Assembly: GCF_000258495.1 (NCBI RefSeq)
Contig: NZ_AJLG01000008.1
Coordinates: forward strand, 1-53,087
DNA from: Pedobacter agri PB92
Lineage (GTDB): Bacteria > Bacteroidota > Bacteroidia > Sphingobacteriales > Sphingobacteriaceae
Reading direction: 5' to 3'
Length of the DNA stretch: 53,087 nt
In this document: positions 53,074 to 53,087 of the stretch, in pieces
Position numbering within the stretch: position 1 is the first letter of the stretch
How the letters are laid out: each line of letters opens with the position of its first letter
The notes under the pieces: generated by a model
Seen by the model: the letters and a program-made list of their open reading frames with translations, nothing else
The model's database searches: none
Told to the model about the DNA's origin: nothing
Made by a program: the position numbers and the translations under genes

Positions 53074-53087
53074 TCTATTTCTATTAT

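Overview
The window looks like a chromosomal segment of a Bacteroidota bacterium, most likely Sphingobacteriaceae (Pedobacter-like). The evidence is a SusC/SusD pair, TonB receptors with carboxypeptidase-regulatory-like N-termini, A+T-rich DNA, no obvious Shine-Dalgarno sequences, and several promoters matching the Bacteroidota -7 element TAnnTTTG. I see no phage, insertion sequence, integrase or CRISPR array.

Layout. (1) 1-4.5 kb: partial GH3-family enzyme, dxr, rseP, terminator, hscB-like co-chaperone. (2) 4.6-5.1 kb: tRNA-Leu(CAA) and a DUF3817 membrane protein. (3) 5.2-13.3 kb: a decayed stretch (amidohydrolase remnant, TonB-receptor pseudogene, frameshifted LtaS-like sulfatase-fold transferase) joined to an OmpR-type regulator, a histidine kinase and a PAP2 phosphatase. 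Four promoters here share one architecture: two CAGAATT-like boxes 11 bp apart, a 6-nt spacer, then a TAnn -7 element. This looks like a local regulon resembling the pmrCAB/eptA layout of Proteobacteria. (4) 13.3-17.6 kb: cupin, carboxymuconolactone decarboxylase, alpha/beta hydrolase, NTF2-like protein and a second cupin, divergent from an AraC regulator. (5) 17.9-23.0 kb: DJ-1/PfpI protein, three small proteins, a frameshifted type II NADH dehydrogenase, two VOC proteins, methionine aminopeptidase. (6) 23.0-26.5 kb: BtuB-like TonB receptor divergent from a MocR regulator. (7) 26.7-35.7 kb: a small polysaccharide utilisation locus of SusC, SusD and a multidomain GH31 enzyme with FN3, F5/8C, dockerin and cohesin-like modules. 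(8) 35.8-43.3 kb: GAF kinase, M19-like dipeptidase, M23 peptidase, metallophosphoesterase, hybrid kinase. (9) 43.4-51.8 kb: an assimilatory sulfate reduction and siroheme operon (Rrf2 regulator, sulfite reductase with a C-terminal helical extension, SUMT, siroheme dehydrogenase fused to a TSUP permease, APS reductase, CysD, CysN). (10) 52.1-53.1 kb: bestrophin-like channel.

How they work together. The sulfur block encodes ATP sulfurylase, APS reductase, sulfite reductase and siroheme synthesis, with a fused permease as the only visible sulfate or sulfite transporter. The SusCD/GH31 block would bind, import and cleave an alpha-glucan-type substrate. The 8-13 kb block probably remodels envelope lipids under its two-component system.

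A cross-cutting observation is that four otherwise complete genes (LtaS-like, NDH-2, GH31, metallophosphoesterase) are each broken by exactly one extra base in a homopolymer of 7-9. That could be assembly error, real mutation, or slippage-dependent expression. The sequence alone cannot decide.
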